This document shows positions 9,145-16,187 of a DNA stretch of 16,187 nt, piece after piece (position 1 is the stretch's first letter; each line of letters starts with the position of its first letter). Where the stretch lies: positions 1 through 16,187 of the forward strand of contig JAHRWC010000036.1 in NCBI GenBank assembly GCA_019090365.1, read 5' to 3'. Made by a program: the position numbers and the translations under genes. This DNA is from Flavobacteriaceae bacterium (GTDB lineage: Bacteria; Bacteroidota; Bacteroidia; Flavobacteriales; Flavobacteriaceae). The notes under the pieces are model-generated. The model had not been told where the DNA came from. It saw only the letters and a program-made list of their open reading frames with translations, and made no database searches.

Positions 9145-9726
9145 TTACAAATTTTTTAAAGCCAGTTTTATAATTGTTTCTACAGAAGCTTGCGGGTCTT
9201 GTGAATAAATTTTATCACAAACTTTTTCAGCTTGTTTTCGAGCAAAACCTAATGTTTCCAAAGCAGATAACGCTTCATTTTTATTGGTATTGCTTGAAAC
9301 GGCAGAAACATCTTCTAAACCGTACACTTTCAATATTTTATCTTTTAAATCCAACACTACACGTTGTGCAGTTTTTGAACCTATTCCTTTAACTGATTGT
9401 ATGGTAGCTAAATCATTAGATGCTATAGCTTCCTTTACTTGCTCTGGGTTTAACGAAGATAACATTGTTCTTGCTATACTTGCCCCTACTCCAGATACTG
9501 ATATTAACAACCTAAAAATTTCTCGCTCTACTATACTAGAAAATCCATATAATACATGCGCATCTTCTCTAACTTGCAAATGTGTAAATAACTTTACATT
9601 TTCACTCGTGGGGATATGTGAAAATGTATGCAACGAGATATTAATAAAATACCCAACACCGTTACAGTCTATTACAACATCGGTAGGGTTTTTCTCAATC
9701 AATCTTCCCTGTATATGGGTAATCAT
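9145..9726 (-). CDS. ruvA: Holliday junction branch migration protein RuvA
   Basis: RuvA binds four-way DNA junctions as a tetramer or octamer and loads the RuvB motor during recombinational repair. The 193-residue length is normal. The N-terminal OB-fold opens MITHIQGRLIEK and carries D-V-V-I-D-C-x-G-V-G-Y (16-26) and VREDAHVLYGF (52-62). Two helix-hairpin-helix motifs follow, with cores VSGVG (77-81) and VKGIG (112-116, leading into SKTAQRVV). A flexible Ser/Asn linker leads to the small C-terminal RuvB-binding domain (about 148-193; ALSALETLGF). The ATG at 9726 gives the canonical N-terminus. It heads the run ruvA-sprA-gcvH-vanZ-tonB, with a probable promoter immediately upstream. Its partner ruvB is about 3.4 kb away on the same strand, not adjacent, and ruvC is absent from the window. 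Confidence 0.97.
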   Translation of the reverse strand: MITHIQGRLIEKNPTDVVIDCNGVGYFINISLHTFSHIPTSENVKLFTHLQVREDAHVLYGFSSIVEREIFRLLISVSGVGASIARTMLSSLNPEQVKEAIASNDLATIQSVKGIGSKTAQRVVLDLKDKILKVYGLEDVSAVSSNTNKNEALSALETLGFARKQAEKVCDKIYSQDPQASVETIIKLALKNL

Positions 9727-9748
9727 TAGCTATCTATGGTTGATGCAC

Positions 9749-9756
9749 CAAATATA
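9749..9756 (-). promoter_or_regulatory. Probable -7 promoter element for ruvA and the genes after it
   Basis: The minus strand reads TATATTTG, an exact match to the TAnnTTTG element recognised by the Bacteroidota primary sigma factor. It lies 22 bases before the ruvA ATG, so the leader would be only about 15 bases. I see no good TTG at the expected -33 spacing; the nearest is CTG, 21 bases upstream. Confidence 0.5.
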
Positions 9757-9777
9757 ATACAAAAAATACATCTGCCA

Positions 9778-9789
9778 CAGTTGTAACTG
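9778..9789. repeat. Short inverted repeat in the maeB-ruvA gap
   Basis: CAGTTGTAACTG is a perfect inverted repeat with 5-base arms and a 2-base centre. It sits just upstream of where the -33 region of the ruvA promoter should lie. It is short enough to be chance; a repressor or activator site is only a possibility. Confidence 0.3.
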
Positions 9790-9820
9790 CTAAATTCTTA
9801 TGCTATATAACGGTAGTTTC

Positions 9821-12103
9821 TTACTCTTTTTCCCTTTTTTCTTTTTGCTGAGCATCTACTACAGCAACTGCAGCTATATTTACCATTTCCTCAACACTTG
9901 CTCCTAGTTGAAGAATATGAACAGGTTTGCGCATTCCCAACATAATTGGACCTATAGAATCTACACCATTTAATTCTTTTAAAAGCTTATAATTACTATT
10001 GGCTGAAACTAGATTTGGAAAAATTAATGCATTTACTTTTTTTCCAGCTAGTTTTGAAAAAGGAAAAGTTTTCTTCAACATTTTAGGGTTTAAAGCAAAA
10101 TCTGTTTGCAACTCACCATCAACTATCATATCTGGGTTAGATTTATGAAGTAATGCAACCGCATCTTTAATTTTTTTAGACTGCTCATGATTTGAAGAAC
10201 CATAATTAGCATAAGAAATCATTGCAATTACTGGATTTAGGCCAAACATTTTCATTGTATAATTGGTCATCTGAGCAATCTTAGCTAATTCCTTTGCTGT
10301 TGGATCTATATTAATTGAAGTGTCCGAAATAAACAATGGACCTCTTTTGGTTAACATTAAATTGGTTGTTGCTACTTTATTAACTCCCTCAAATTTACCA
10401 ATGGTTTCTAATACAGGCCTAATTACTGTTGGATAGGATCTAGAATAACCTGAAATCATAGCATCTGCATCCCCTTCATTTACCATCATTGAAGCAAAAT
10501 AATTACGTTCTCTCATTAATTTTTCAGCTTCATACAATGTAATACCTTTTCGCCTTCTATTTACCCAGTGTTTCTCAGCATAATATTTTAATTTATCCAG
10601 CTGTTCATCACTCTTAGGGTCTATAATTTCTACTTCTTCATCAAATTCAATTTCAAGCATTAACTCTTGAATAACTTCTCTTCTTCCCAATAAAATTGGT
10701 ATCCCAATACCTTCCTCAAGTATTATTTGAGCTGCTTTTAAAACATCTAAATGATCTGCTTCAGCAAATACAATTTTTTTAGGGTGCTTTCTTGCTCTGT
10801 TAAATAGCATTCTAATGATCTTATTATCACTACCCATTCTATCATACAGCTCTTCTTCATAATTAGACCAGTTCTTAACTTCTTCTTTTGCTACACCACT
10901 TTTAATTGCGGCTTTTGCAACTGCTAATGGGATTGTAGCTATTAATCTTGGATCGAATGGCTTCGGAATAATATAGTCTTTTCCGAATGTTAATTTTGTT
11001 TCATCATAAGCTATATTCACTTGTTCTGGAACTGGCTCCTTAGCTAGTTCAGATAAGGCTAGAACCGCTGCCATTTTCATTTCCTCATTAATTTTTGTTG
11101 CTCGAACGTCTAATGCCCCTCTGAATATATAAGGAAAACCTAACACATTATTTACTTGATTAGGATAATCACTTCTACCCGTAGCCATGATAATATCATC
11201 TCTAGTTTTAACAGCTAACTCGTATTTAATTTCAGAATTAGGGTTTGCCAAAGCGAAAACAATAGGATGATCGTTCATACTTAAAAGCATCTTTGGAGAA
11301 ACAATATCTGCAATTGAAAGCCCTACAAAAACGTCAACTCCCTTCATTGCGTCTTCTAAAGAATGGACATCTTTTGAAGTTGCAAATTCTGCCTTTTCTT
11401 CAGATAGAGATGATCGATCTTTTCGAATCACCCCTTTACTATCGACCATGACTATATTTTCAGCTTTTGCTCCAAATGCTTTATACAGTCTTGTACAAGA
11501 AATGGCTGCAGCACCAGCTCCACTAATTACAAAAGTCACCTCTTCAATTTTTTTATCGACAATCTCTAACGCATTTAATAATGCAGCTGCAGAAATAATT
11601 GCAGTACCATGTTGGTCGTCATGCATAACTGGAATATCAAGCTCTTCTTTTAATCGAGTCTCAATCTCAAAAGCTTCAGGTGATTTTAAATCTTCAAGAT
11701 TAATTCCTCCAAAAGTTGGAGCAATATTTTTTACAGTTGCAATAAATTCTTCTACATTATTGGTGTCAACTTCTATATCGAACACATCAATATCAGCAAA
11801 AATTTTAAACAATAATGCTTTCCCTTCCATCACAGGTTTAGATGCCTCAGGACCAATATCACCAAGACCTAACACAGCAGTTCCATTAGAAATAACTGCA
11901 ACTAAATTTCCTTTATTTGTGTACTTATATACATTGTTAACATCCTTTTCTATTTCAAGACAAGGTTCTGCCACACCTGGTGAATATGCTAAGGACAAAT
12001 CTCTTTGGGTTGCATACTTCTTAGTGGGTACTACTTGAATTTTTCCTGGAATAGGTTTCGAGTGATACACTAGGGCTTCTCTACGTTTGCTTTGTTTACT
12101 CAT
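9821..12103 (-). CDS. maeB: NADP-dependent malic enzyme with C-terminal phosphotransacetylase-like domain
   Basis: The enzyme oxidatively decarboxylates malate to pyruvate, yielding NADPH in the cytoplasm. The 760-residue protein shows the MaeB fusion. The catalytic part (about 1-430) has the Tyr40 motif LAYSPGVAEPC, Lys95 in GKALLFK, metal-binding residues in NLEDL (136-140) and HDDQHGTA (161-168), the nucleotide-binding loop GAGAAA (195-200), and the ANPNSE and NQVNNV motifs. The C-terminal part (about 430-750) resembles phosphotransacetylase, with GDADAMISGYSRSYPTVIRP (544-563) and NLVSANSNYK. In studied MaeB enzymes that domain is regulatory and responds to acetyl-CoA; it is not thought to act as a transacetylase. 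NADP preference is inferred from family, not from a residue I can point to. The ATG at 12103 is well supported and lies 28 bases after a -7-like element. No terminator is seen on either side. Confidence 0.96.
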   Translation of the reverse strand: MSKQSKRREALVYHSKPIPGKIQVVPTKKYATQRDLSLAYSPGVAEPCLEIEKDVNNVYKYTNKGNLVAVISNGTAVLGLGDIGPEASKPVMEGKALLFKIFADIDVFDIEVDTNNVEEFIATVKNIAPTFGGINLEDLKSPEAFEIETRLKEELDIPVMHDDQHGTAIISAAALLNALEIVDKKIEEVTFVISGAGAAAISCTRLYKAFGAKAENIVMVDSKGVIRKDRSSLSEEKAEFATSKDVHSLEDAMKGVDVFVGLSIADIVSPKMLLSMNDHPIVFALANPNSEIKYELAVKTRDDIIMATGRSDYPNQVNNVLGFPYIFRGALDVRATKINEEMKMAAVLALSELAKEPVPEQVNIAYDETKLTFGKDYIIPKPFDPRLIATIPLAVAKAAIKSGVAKEEVKNWSNYEEELYDRMGSDNKIIRMLFNRARKHPKKIVFAEADHLDVLKAAQIILEEGIGIPILLGRREVIQELMLEIEFDEEVEIIDPKSDEQLDKLKYYAEKHWVNRRRKGITLYEAEKLMRERNYFASMMVNEGDADAMISGYSRSYPTVIRPVLETIGKFEGVNKVATTNLMLTKRGPLFISDTSINIDPTAKELAKIAQMTNYTMKMFGLNPVIAMISYANYGSSNHEQSKKIKDAVALLHKSNPDMIVDGELQTDFALNPKMLKKTFPFSKLAGKKVNALIFPNLVSANSNYKLLKELNGVDSIGPIMLGMRKPVHILQLGASVEEMVNIAAVAVVDAQQKEKREKE

Positions 12104-12130
12104 AATCTTTAATCTGAAAAAAATGAATTA

Positions 12131-12138
12131 CAAATTTA
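12131..12138 (-). promoter_or_regulatory. Probable -7 promoter element for maeB
   Basis: The minus strand reads TAAATTTG, an exact TAnnTTTG match, 27 bases before the maeB ATG. The best -33 candidate is a one-mismatch TCG 21 bases upstream. The rest of the 108-base gap (12104-12211) holds only a weak 6-bp stem (CAGGTT/AACTTG) with no T-run, so readthrough from queG is also possible. Confidence 0.5.
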
Positions 12139-12211
12139 CGGCAGTAGATTGAATGAATACGATTTATTGATATTTATCTGTAACAAGTTGAAAATATAAA
12201 CCTGAATTTTA

Positions 12212-13132
12212 TTATTTTAAAAAATCAATATTCCTTCTTAAACCTGAAAATTTTGTTCTTTTTACAGCACTTTTTTGAAAAATACTACTAAAAACCTCTT
12301 GCGTTATTTCTTCCCAATCTTTTTTAGACATAGAAAGTAATTCAGGATTAGGGTTAAATAATGGTTCTTTATGTGACTGGCTAAATCGATTCCAAGGACA
12401 TACATCTTGACAAATATCACATCCAAACATCCAATCTTCAAACTGCCCTTTTACTGAATTTGGAATTTCATTTTTTAACTCAATCGTAAAATACGAAATA
12501 CATTTACTTCCATCAACCACATAAGGATCCACAATTGCATTCGTAGGACAGGCATCAATACAAGCAGTACAACTACCACAATGGTCTGTTATTGGAGTAT
12601 CATATTCTAAGTCTAAATCAATAATCAATTCGGCAATAAAATAAAACGAACCAACTTGTTTTGTAATTAAGTTGCTATGTTTTCCAATCCAACCTAAACC
12701 ACTTTTTGCAGCCCATGCCTTATCTAGAACAGGTGCCGAATCTGTAAAAGCCCTTCCATGAACTTCACCTATTTCTTTCTCAATAAAATTTAACAGTTGC
12801 TTTAATTTATCTTTTATTACAAAATGATAGTCGGTTCCGTAGGCATATTTTGAAATTTTATAGGAATCCTTATTTTGTATTTCTTCTGGATAATAATTAA
12901 GCAATAATGAAATTACACTTTTTGAATCAGGCACTAATAAAGTAGGATCTAAACGCTTATCGAAATGATTTTCCATATAGGTCATTTCACCATGCCTGTT
13001 TTTTTGCAACCAAGAAGTAAGTCGAGGTGCCTCTTCTTCCAAAAATTCAGCTTTACTAATTCCGCAAGACAAAAAGCCTAGACGTTTAGCTTCAGATTTT
13101 ATAAGTTGAGTATGTTTTGAAATAGAATTCAC
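12212..13132 (-). CDS. queG: Epoxyqueuosine reductase
   Basis: QueG carries out the last step of queuosine synthesis, reducing epoxyqueuosine to queuosine at the wobble position of GUN-anticodon tRNAs, using cobalamin and two [4Fe-4S] clusters. The 306-residue protein is slightly shorter than some homologues, which carry a C-terminal HEAT-like extension that is absent here. Motifs include [15 protein letters not shown] (58-72), YAYGTDYH (97-103), [13 protein letters not shown] (129-141) with Asp131 the likely catalytic acid by motif position, and SGLGWIGKH. Cluster-binding cysteines are C185-x2-C188-x2-C191-x3-C195-P, plus C211 and C238-x2-C241-x3-C245-P. The start is GTG at 13132: an in-frame stop lies two codons upstream of it and the next Met is residue 50. 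It follows ruvB by 22 bases and is probably co-transcribed with it. Confidence 0.96.
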   Translation of the reverse strand: MNSISKHTQLIKSEAKRLGFLSCGISKAEFLEEEAPRLTSWLQKNRHGEMTYMENHFDKRLDPTLLVPDSKSVISLLLNYYPEEIQNKDSYKISKYAYGTDYHFVIKDKLKQLLNFIEKEIGEVHGRAFTDSAPVLDKAWAAKSGLGWIGKHSNLITKQVGSFYFIAELIIDLDLEYDTPITDHCGSCTACIDACPTNAIVDPYVVDGSKCISYFTIELKNEIPNSVKGQFEDWMFGCDICQDVCPWNRFSQSHKEPLFNPNPELLSMSKKDWEEITQEVFSSIFQKSAVKRTKFSGLRRNIDFLK

Positions 13133-13154
13133 GAAAATTTATTATTAAAATTTC

Positions 13155-14177
13155 CTAAAACAATCCACCTTGAGTAGGTCCTTTTAATTTTCCCAAATGT
13201 TTATAGGCAGCTTCAGTAACTTCGCGACCTCTAGGAGTTCGCATTATAAATCCTTGCTGAATTAAAAAAGGTTCATATACTTCCTCAATGGTTTCACTAC
13301 TTTCAGAAACAGCTGTCGCTAAAGTTGTAATTCCAACGGGGCCTCCTTTAAATTTTTCGATGATAGTTGTTAAAATTTTATTATCCATTTCATCTAAACC
13401 ATGCGCATCTACATGAAGCGCTTCCAAAGCATATTTAGCTATGGCAATATCAATATTTCCATCACCCTTTATTTGAGCAAAATCACGAACTCTACGCAAT
13501 AATGCATTTGCAATACGAGGTGTACCCCTACTTCTACCTGCAATTTCTATGGCAGCTTCCATACTAATAGGCACATCTAAAATAGTTGCACTACGTTGTA
13601 CAATTGTGGTTAATAATTCGGTTTTATAATATTGCAATCTTGAAGCAATTCCAAAACGGGCTCTCATTGGAGCTGTAAGTAATCCTGATCGAGTTGTTGC
13701 TCCAACTAAAGTAAACGGATTCAAATTTATTTGAACTGAGCGTGCATTAGGTCCAGACTCAATCATGATATCAATCTTATAATCCTCCATTGCTGAATAT
13801 AAATATTCCTCAACTATCGGACTTAAACGGTGGATTTCGTCGATAAATAAAACGTCTCTTTCTTCAAGATTTGTTAACAGACCAGCTAAATCACCTGGTT
13901 TATCTAATACAGGTCCTGATGTTACTTTTACATGCACATCCAATTCGTTCGCAAGTATATAAGCCAAAGTAGTTTTTCCTAATCCAGGAGGACCATGAAA
14001 TAATGTATGGTCAAGTGCTTCTTCTCTTTGGTTTGCAGCTTGAACAAAAATTTTCAAATTTTCTAAAACTTGATCTTGCCCTGTAAAATCATCAAAAGTA
14101 AGTGGGCGTAATTTACGCTCCATATCTATTTCTTCTGGCGAAAAATTATCTGAATTAGGGTCAAGGTTTTCATTCAT
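13155..14177 (-). CDS. ruvB: Holliday junction branch migration DNA helicase RuvB
   Basis: RuvB is the hexameric AAA+ motor that, with RuvA, drives branch migration of Holliday junctions. The 340-residue protein has the full set of family motifs: [12 protein letters not shown] (23-34), Walker [10 protein letters not shown] (62-70, Lys68), Walker B with DEIH (113-116), sensor 1 GATTR (159-163), the arginine-finger region MRARFG (171-176), sensor 2 [17 protein letters not shown] (218-234), and a C-terminal winged-helix domain ending with [13 protein letters not shown]. It looks intact and functional. The ATG at 14177 gives the normal short acidic N-terminal extension. It has a probable promoter at 14222-14229, and a perfect inverted repeat lies six bases before its start codon. 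queG follows within 22 bases. ruvA is on the same strand beyond queG and maeB. Confidence 0.98.
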   Translation of the reverse strand: MNENLDPNSDNFSPEEIDMERKLRPLTFDDFTGQDQVLENLKIFVQAANQREEALDHTLFHGPPGLGKTTLAYILANELDVHVKVTSGPVLDKPGDLAGLLTNLEERDVLFIDEIHRLSPIVEEYLYSAMEDYKIDIMIESGPNARSVQINLNPFTLVGATTRSGLLTAPMRARFGIASRLQYYKTELLTTIVQRSATILDVPISMEAAIEIAGRSRGTPRIANALLRRVRDFAQIKGDGNIDIAIAKYALEALHVDAHGLDEMDNKILTTIIEKFKGGPVGITTLATAVSESSETIEEVYEPFLIQQGFIMRTPRGREVTEAAYKHLGKLKGPTQGGLF

Positions 14178-14183
14178 GTTTAC

Positions 14184-14201
14184 TTTCCACGCACGTGGAA
14201 A
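14184..14201 (-). promoter_or_regulatory. Perfect inverted repeat in the ruvB leader
   Basis: TTTCCACG and CGTGGAAA flank a 2-base centre, an 18-base perfect dyad ending six bases before the ruvB ATG. It lies inside the inferred leader (about 38 bases). In RNA it could form a hairpin near the start codon; in DNA it could be an operator. It has no T-run, so it is not a terminator. Function is unknown. Confidence 0.6.
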
Positions 14202-14221
14202 TCAATTTGGTTAACTATTTC

Positions 14222-14229
14222 CAAATATA
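14222..14229 (-). promoter_or_regulatory. Probable -7 promoter element for ruvB-queG
   Basis: The minus strand reads TATATTTG (followed by G), an exact TAnnTTTG match 44 bases before the ruvB ATG and just after the coxA terminator. The same nine bases occur before ruvA. No TTG is present at the expected -33 spacing. Confidence 0.5.
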
Positions 14230-14261
14230 CAAATCGTAAAGTTATTTTGCTTGCTGAAATT

Positions 14262-14298
14262 AAAAAAGCCCTCCAAAATATTGGAAGGCTTTTTTTTT
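14262..14298 (-). terminator. Intrinsic terminator after coxA
   Basis: Two 15-base arms (14262-14276 and 14281-14295) pair around a 4-base loop. On the minus strand the one non-Watson-Crick position is a U-G wobble, whereas on the plus strand it would be a C-A mismatch, so the structure favours minus-strand transcripts. It ends in six T residues on that strand. It probably ends the cytochrome oxidase operon before ruvB. Confidence 0.88.
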
Positions 14299-14310
14299 AA
14301 TATTATGAGG

Positions 14311-14328
14311 TTCCTGCAAATGCAGGAA
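14311..14328 (-). repeat. Second hairpin between the coxA stop and its terminator
   Basis: TTCCTGCA and TGCAGGAA flank a 2-base centre, a perfect 18-base dyad starting five bases after the coxA stop codon. It lacks a T-run, so it is not itself a terminator. It could stabilise the 3' end of the transcript or bind a protein. Confidence 0.55.
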
Positions 14329-14332
14329 AAAT

Positions 14333-16156
14333 CTAATGTCCTAATTCTTCTTCATTATCCTGAAGAGGTACATGTTGTGGCACATAATCTTGTCCAGCAA
14401 TCACATAATCATTTCCATCTTTATCTAACTTACTATAATCGTAAGGCCCACGATGAACTTCAGGAATTGGTCCATCCCAGTTACCGTGAATATGCTTTAC
14501 CTCAGCAGTCCATTCTAAAGTCGTAGAATTCCAAGGGTTTTTAGGTCCTTTTTTTCCATTGAAAATAGAATTTATAAAGTTATAAATAAAGAATAATTGT
14601 CCAAACGCTGCAAAGAATGCAAAGAATGTAATTACCACATTTACATCGGTTAAATCATCGAAGTAAGGGAAATTTGTGTTTGTGTAATAACGTCTTGGTA
14701 AACCAGCCATTCCGATAAAGTGCATTGGGAAAAATACTCCATATGCTCCAATTGCAGTAATCCAGAAATGTAAATATCCTAATTTCTTATTCAACATTTT
14801 TCCTTCAAACATTTTAGGGAACCAGTGATAAACACCAGCTAGTAAACCATATAATGCCGAAATACCCATTACTAAGTGGAAGTGTGCTACCACGAAGTAA
14901 GTATCATGAACATTAATATCTAATGCACTATCTCCTAAAATAATTCCTGTTAAACCACCAGATATGAAAGTTGAAACAAATCCAATTGAAAACAACATTG
15001 CTGTATTCATCTGTAAGTTTCCTCGCCACAGTGTGGTAATCCAGTTAAAAGCTTTTACAGCTGAAGGAATTGCAATTAATAAGGTTGTGAATGTAAATAC
15101 AGATCCTAAGAATGGATTCATTCCTGAGATAAACATATGGTGACCCCAAACGATTGTTGAAAGAAAAGCAATTGCTAAAATAGAAGCAATCATTGCACGG
15201 TACCCAAAAATTGGTTTACGTGAATTCGTTGCCATAATTTCAGAAACAAGTCCCATCGCTGGAAGAATAATAATATATACTTCAGGGTGTCCTAAAAACC
15301 AGAAAAGGTGTTCAAATAATACTGGTGATCCACCTTGATTGTGTAATACTTCACCTGCAATATAAATATCTGAAAGGAAGAATGAAGTTCCAAAACTTCT
15401 ATCCATAATCAACATTAATGCAGCCGAAAGTAATACTGGGAATGAAACCACACCAATAATAGCCGTTACAAAGAAAGACCAAATTGTTAATGGAAGTCTA
15501 GTCATAGACATTCCTTTTGTTCTTAAATTTAATACAGTAACAATGTAATTTAATGATCCTAATAAAGAGGAAGCAATAAATATTGCCATTGATACTAACC
15601 ATAGAGTCATTCCTGTACCTGCTCCTGGCATAGCCTGTGGCAATGCACTTAACGGAGGATAAATAGTCCAACCTACTGAGGCTGGTCCAGCTTCAACAAA
15701 TAATGAAAGCACCATTACTATACTTGATAGGAAGAATAACCAATATGAAACCATATTTAGAAATCCTGAAGCCATATCACGTGCTCCGATTTGAAGTGGA
15801 ATTAATAAGTTACTAAATGTACCACTTAGTCCAGCTGTTAATACAAAGAATACCATAATGGTTCCATGAATTGTTACTAATGCTAGGTACATGTTAGGAT
15901 CCATAACGCCGTCTTCAGCCCATTTCCCTAAAAATATTTCGTAAACAGTAAATTGTTTATCTGGCCACGCTAATTGCAATCTAAAAAGCAATGACATTGC
16001 AATACCAATAAATCCCATAAACAAACCTGTAATAAGGTATTGTTTAGAAATCATTTTATGATCTTGGCTAAAGATATATTTTGTTATAAATGTCTCTTTA
16101 TGATGCCCATGATCATCATGATGATCTACTGCTAAGTCGTGTGAGTTTGCTGACAT
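14333..16156 (-). CDS. coxA: Cytochrome c oxidase subunit I (heme-copper oxidase)
   Basis: This is the catalytic, proton-pumping membrane subunit that reduces oxygen to water in the inner membrane. The 607-residue protein has about twelve core helices. Expected ligands are His97 and His427 (low-spin heme), His425 (heme a3), and His290, His339 and His340 (CuB). Tyr294 in GHPEVY would form the His-Tyr cross-link. Glu292, Asp127 (in GARDMA) and Lys368 (in PSAVKAF) match the D- and K-channel residues of the A-type oxidases. The N-terminal tail is His/Asp-rich (residues 11-19, DHHDDHGHH), and the C-terminus extends about 70 hydrophilic residues past the last helix. The ATG at 16156 is clear. The 31 bases beyond it are too few to identify the upstream gene; subunit II is usual in this phylum. 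Two hairpins follow the stop, the second a terminator. Confidence 0.97.
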   Translation of the reverse strand: MSANSHDLAVDHHDDHGHHKETFITKYIFSQDHKMISKQYLITGLFMGFIGIAMSLLFRLQLAWPDKQFTVYEIFLGKWAEDGVMDPNMYLALVTIHGTIMVFFVLTAGLSGTFSNLLIPLQIGARDMASGFLNMVSYWLFFLSSIVMVLSLFVEAGPASVGWTIYPPLSALPQAMPGAGTGMTLWLVSMAIFIASSLLGSLNYIVTVLNLRTKGMSMTRLPLTIWSFFVTAIIGVVSFPVLLSAALMLIMDRSFGTSFFLSDIYIAGEVLHNQGGSPVLFEHLFWFLGHPEVYIIILPAMGLVSEIMATNSRKPIFGYRAMIASILAIAFLSTIVWGHHMFISGMNPFLGSVFTFTTLLIAIPSAVKAFNWITTLWRGNLQMNTAMLFSIGFVSTFISGGLTGIILGDSALDINVHDTYFVVAHFHLVMGISALYGLLAGVYHWFPKMFEGKMLNKKLGYLHFWITAIGAYGVFFPMHFIGMAGLPRRYYTNTNFPYFDDLTDVNVVITFFAFFAAFGQLFFIYNFINSIFNGKKGPKNPWNSTTLEWTAEVKHIHGNWDGPIPEVHRGPYDYSKLDKDGNDYVIAGQDYVPQHVPLQDNEEELGH

Positions 16157-16187
16157 ATCTCTAATTAACTGTTATTTATTTTTTTAA

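Noticed and set aside
9284..9757. A 157-codon open frame on the plus strand across ruvA
   Set aside because: It is antisense to ruvA and resembles no family; the minus-strand protein has all RuvA motifs.
9821..10815. A separate phosphotransacetylase gene
   Set aside because: The domain is continuous in frame with malic enzyme and this fusion is the normal MaeB architecture.
11448..12038. A 196-codon open frame on the plus strand
   Set aside because: It lies entirely antisense to the well-conserved maeB catalytic domain, has no recognisable motif, and reflects codon bias of the opposite strand.
12181..12212. Stem-loop after queG as a terminator
   Set aside because: The stem is only six pairs including a wobble, with a nine-base loop and no T-run.
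14333..16156. Unusual residues in the CoxA D-channel (a single Asn in FLNM rather than a double Asn)
   Set aside because: From memory, other A-type oxidases also have a single Asn at this place, and the key Asp, Glu and Lys are present.

Overview
The window looks like an AT-rich chromosomal segment of a gliding or protein-secreting member of the Bacteroidota, most likely the family Flavobacteriaceae. The signs are a full-length sprA (type IX secretion translocon), paired TonB energy transducers with a proline run and acidic linker, an NADP-type malic enzyme fused to a phosphotransacetylase-like domain, and TAnnTTTG-type -7 promoter elements with no clear Shine-Dalgarno sequences. This placement rests on gene content and promoter style, not on a database search. 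All genes lie on the minus strand, so transcription runs from the right end of the window to the left.

Right to left the layout is as follows. coxA (cytochrome c oxidase subunit I) is complete, and its upstream neighbour lies outside the window. It ends in a 3' region with two hairpins, the second a convincing intrinsic terminator. Next come ruvB and queG, 22 bases apart and probably co-transcribed from a promoter in front of ruvB; a perfect inverted repeat sits between that promoter and the ruvB start. maeB follows with its own probable promoter. Then comes a tight run ruvA-sprA-gcvH-vanZ-like-tonB with gaps of 3 and 24 bases, one overlap and one gap of 56 bases, closed by a strong terminator. 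Beyond the terminator, at the left edge, is the 5' end of a second TonB-like gene.

Functionally this is housekeeping and cell-envelope territory: respiration (coxA), Holliday junction processing (ruvA and ruvB, split by two unrelated genes), queuosine tRNA modification (queG), malate to pyruvate conversion (maeB), outer-membrane protein export (sprA), one-carbon metabolism (gcvH) and energised outer-membrane transport (tonB). There is no mobile element, CRISPR array, tRNA, rRNA or phage gene, and no gene-free stretch longer than about 160 bases. I found no convincing new multi-gene system. The points worth a second look are small: the non-ATG start of sprA three bases after ruvA, the palindrome in the ruvB leader, the extra hairpin after coxA, identical promoter cores ahead of ruvA and ruvB, and a charged low-complexity insert in SprA.
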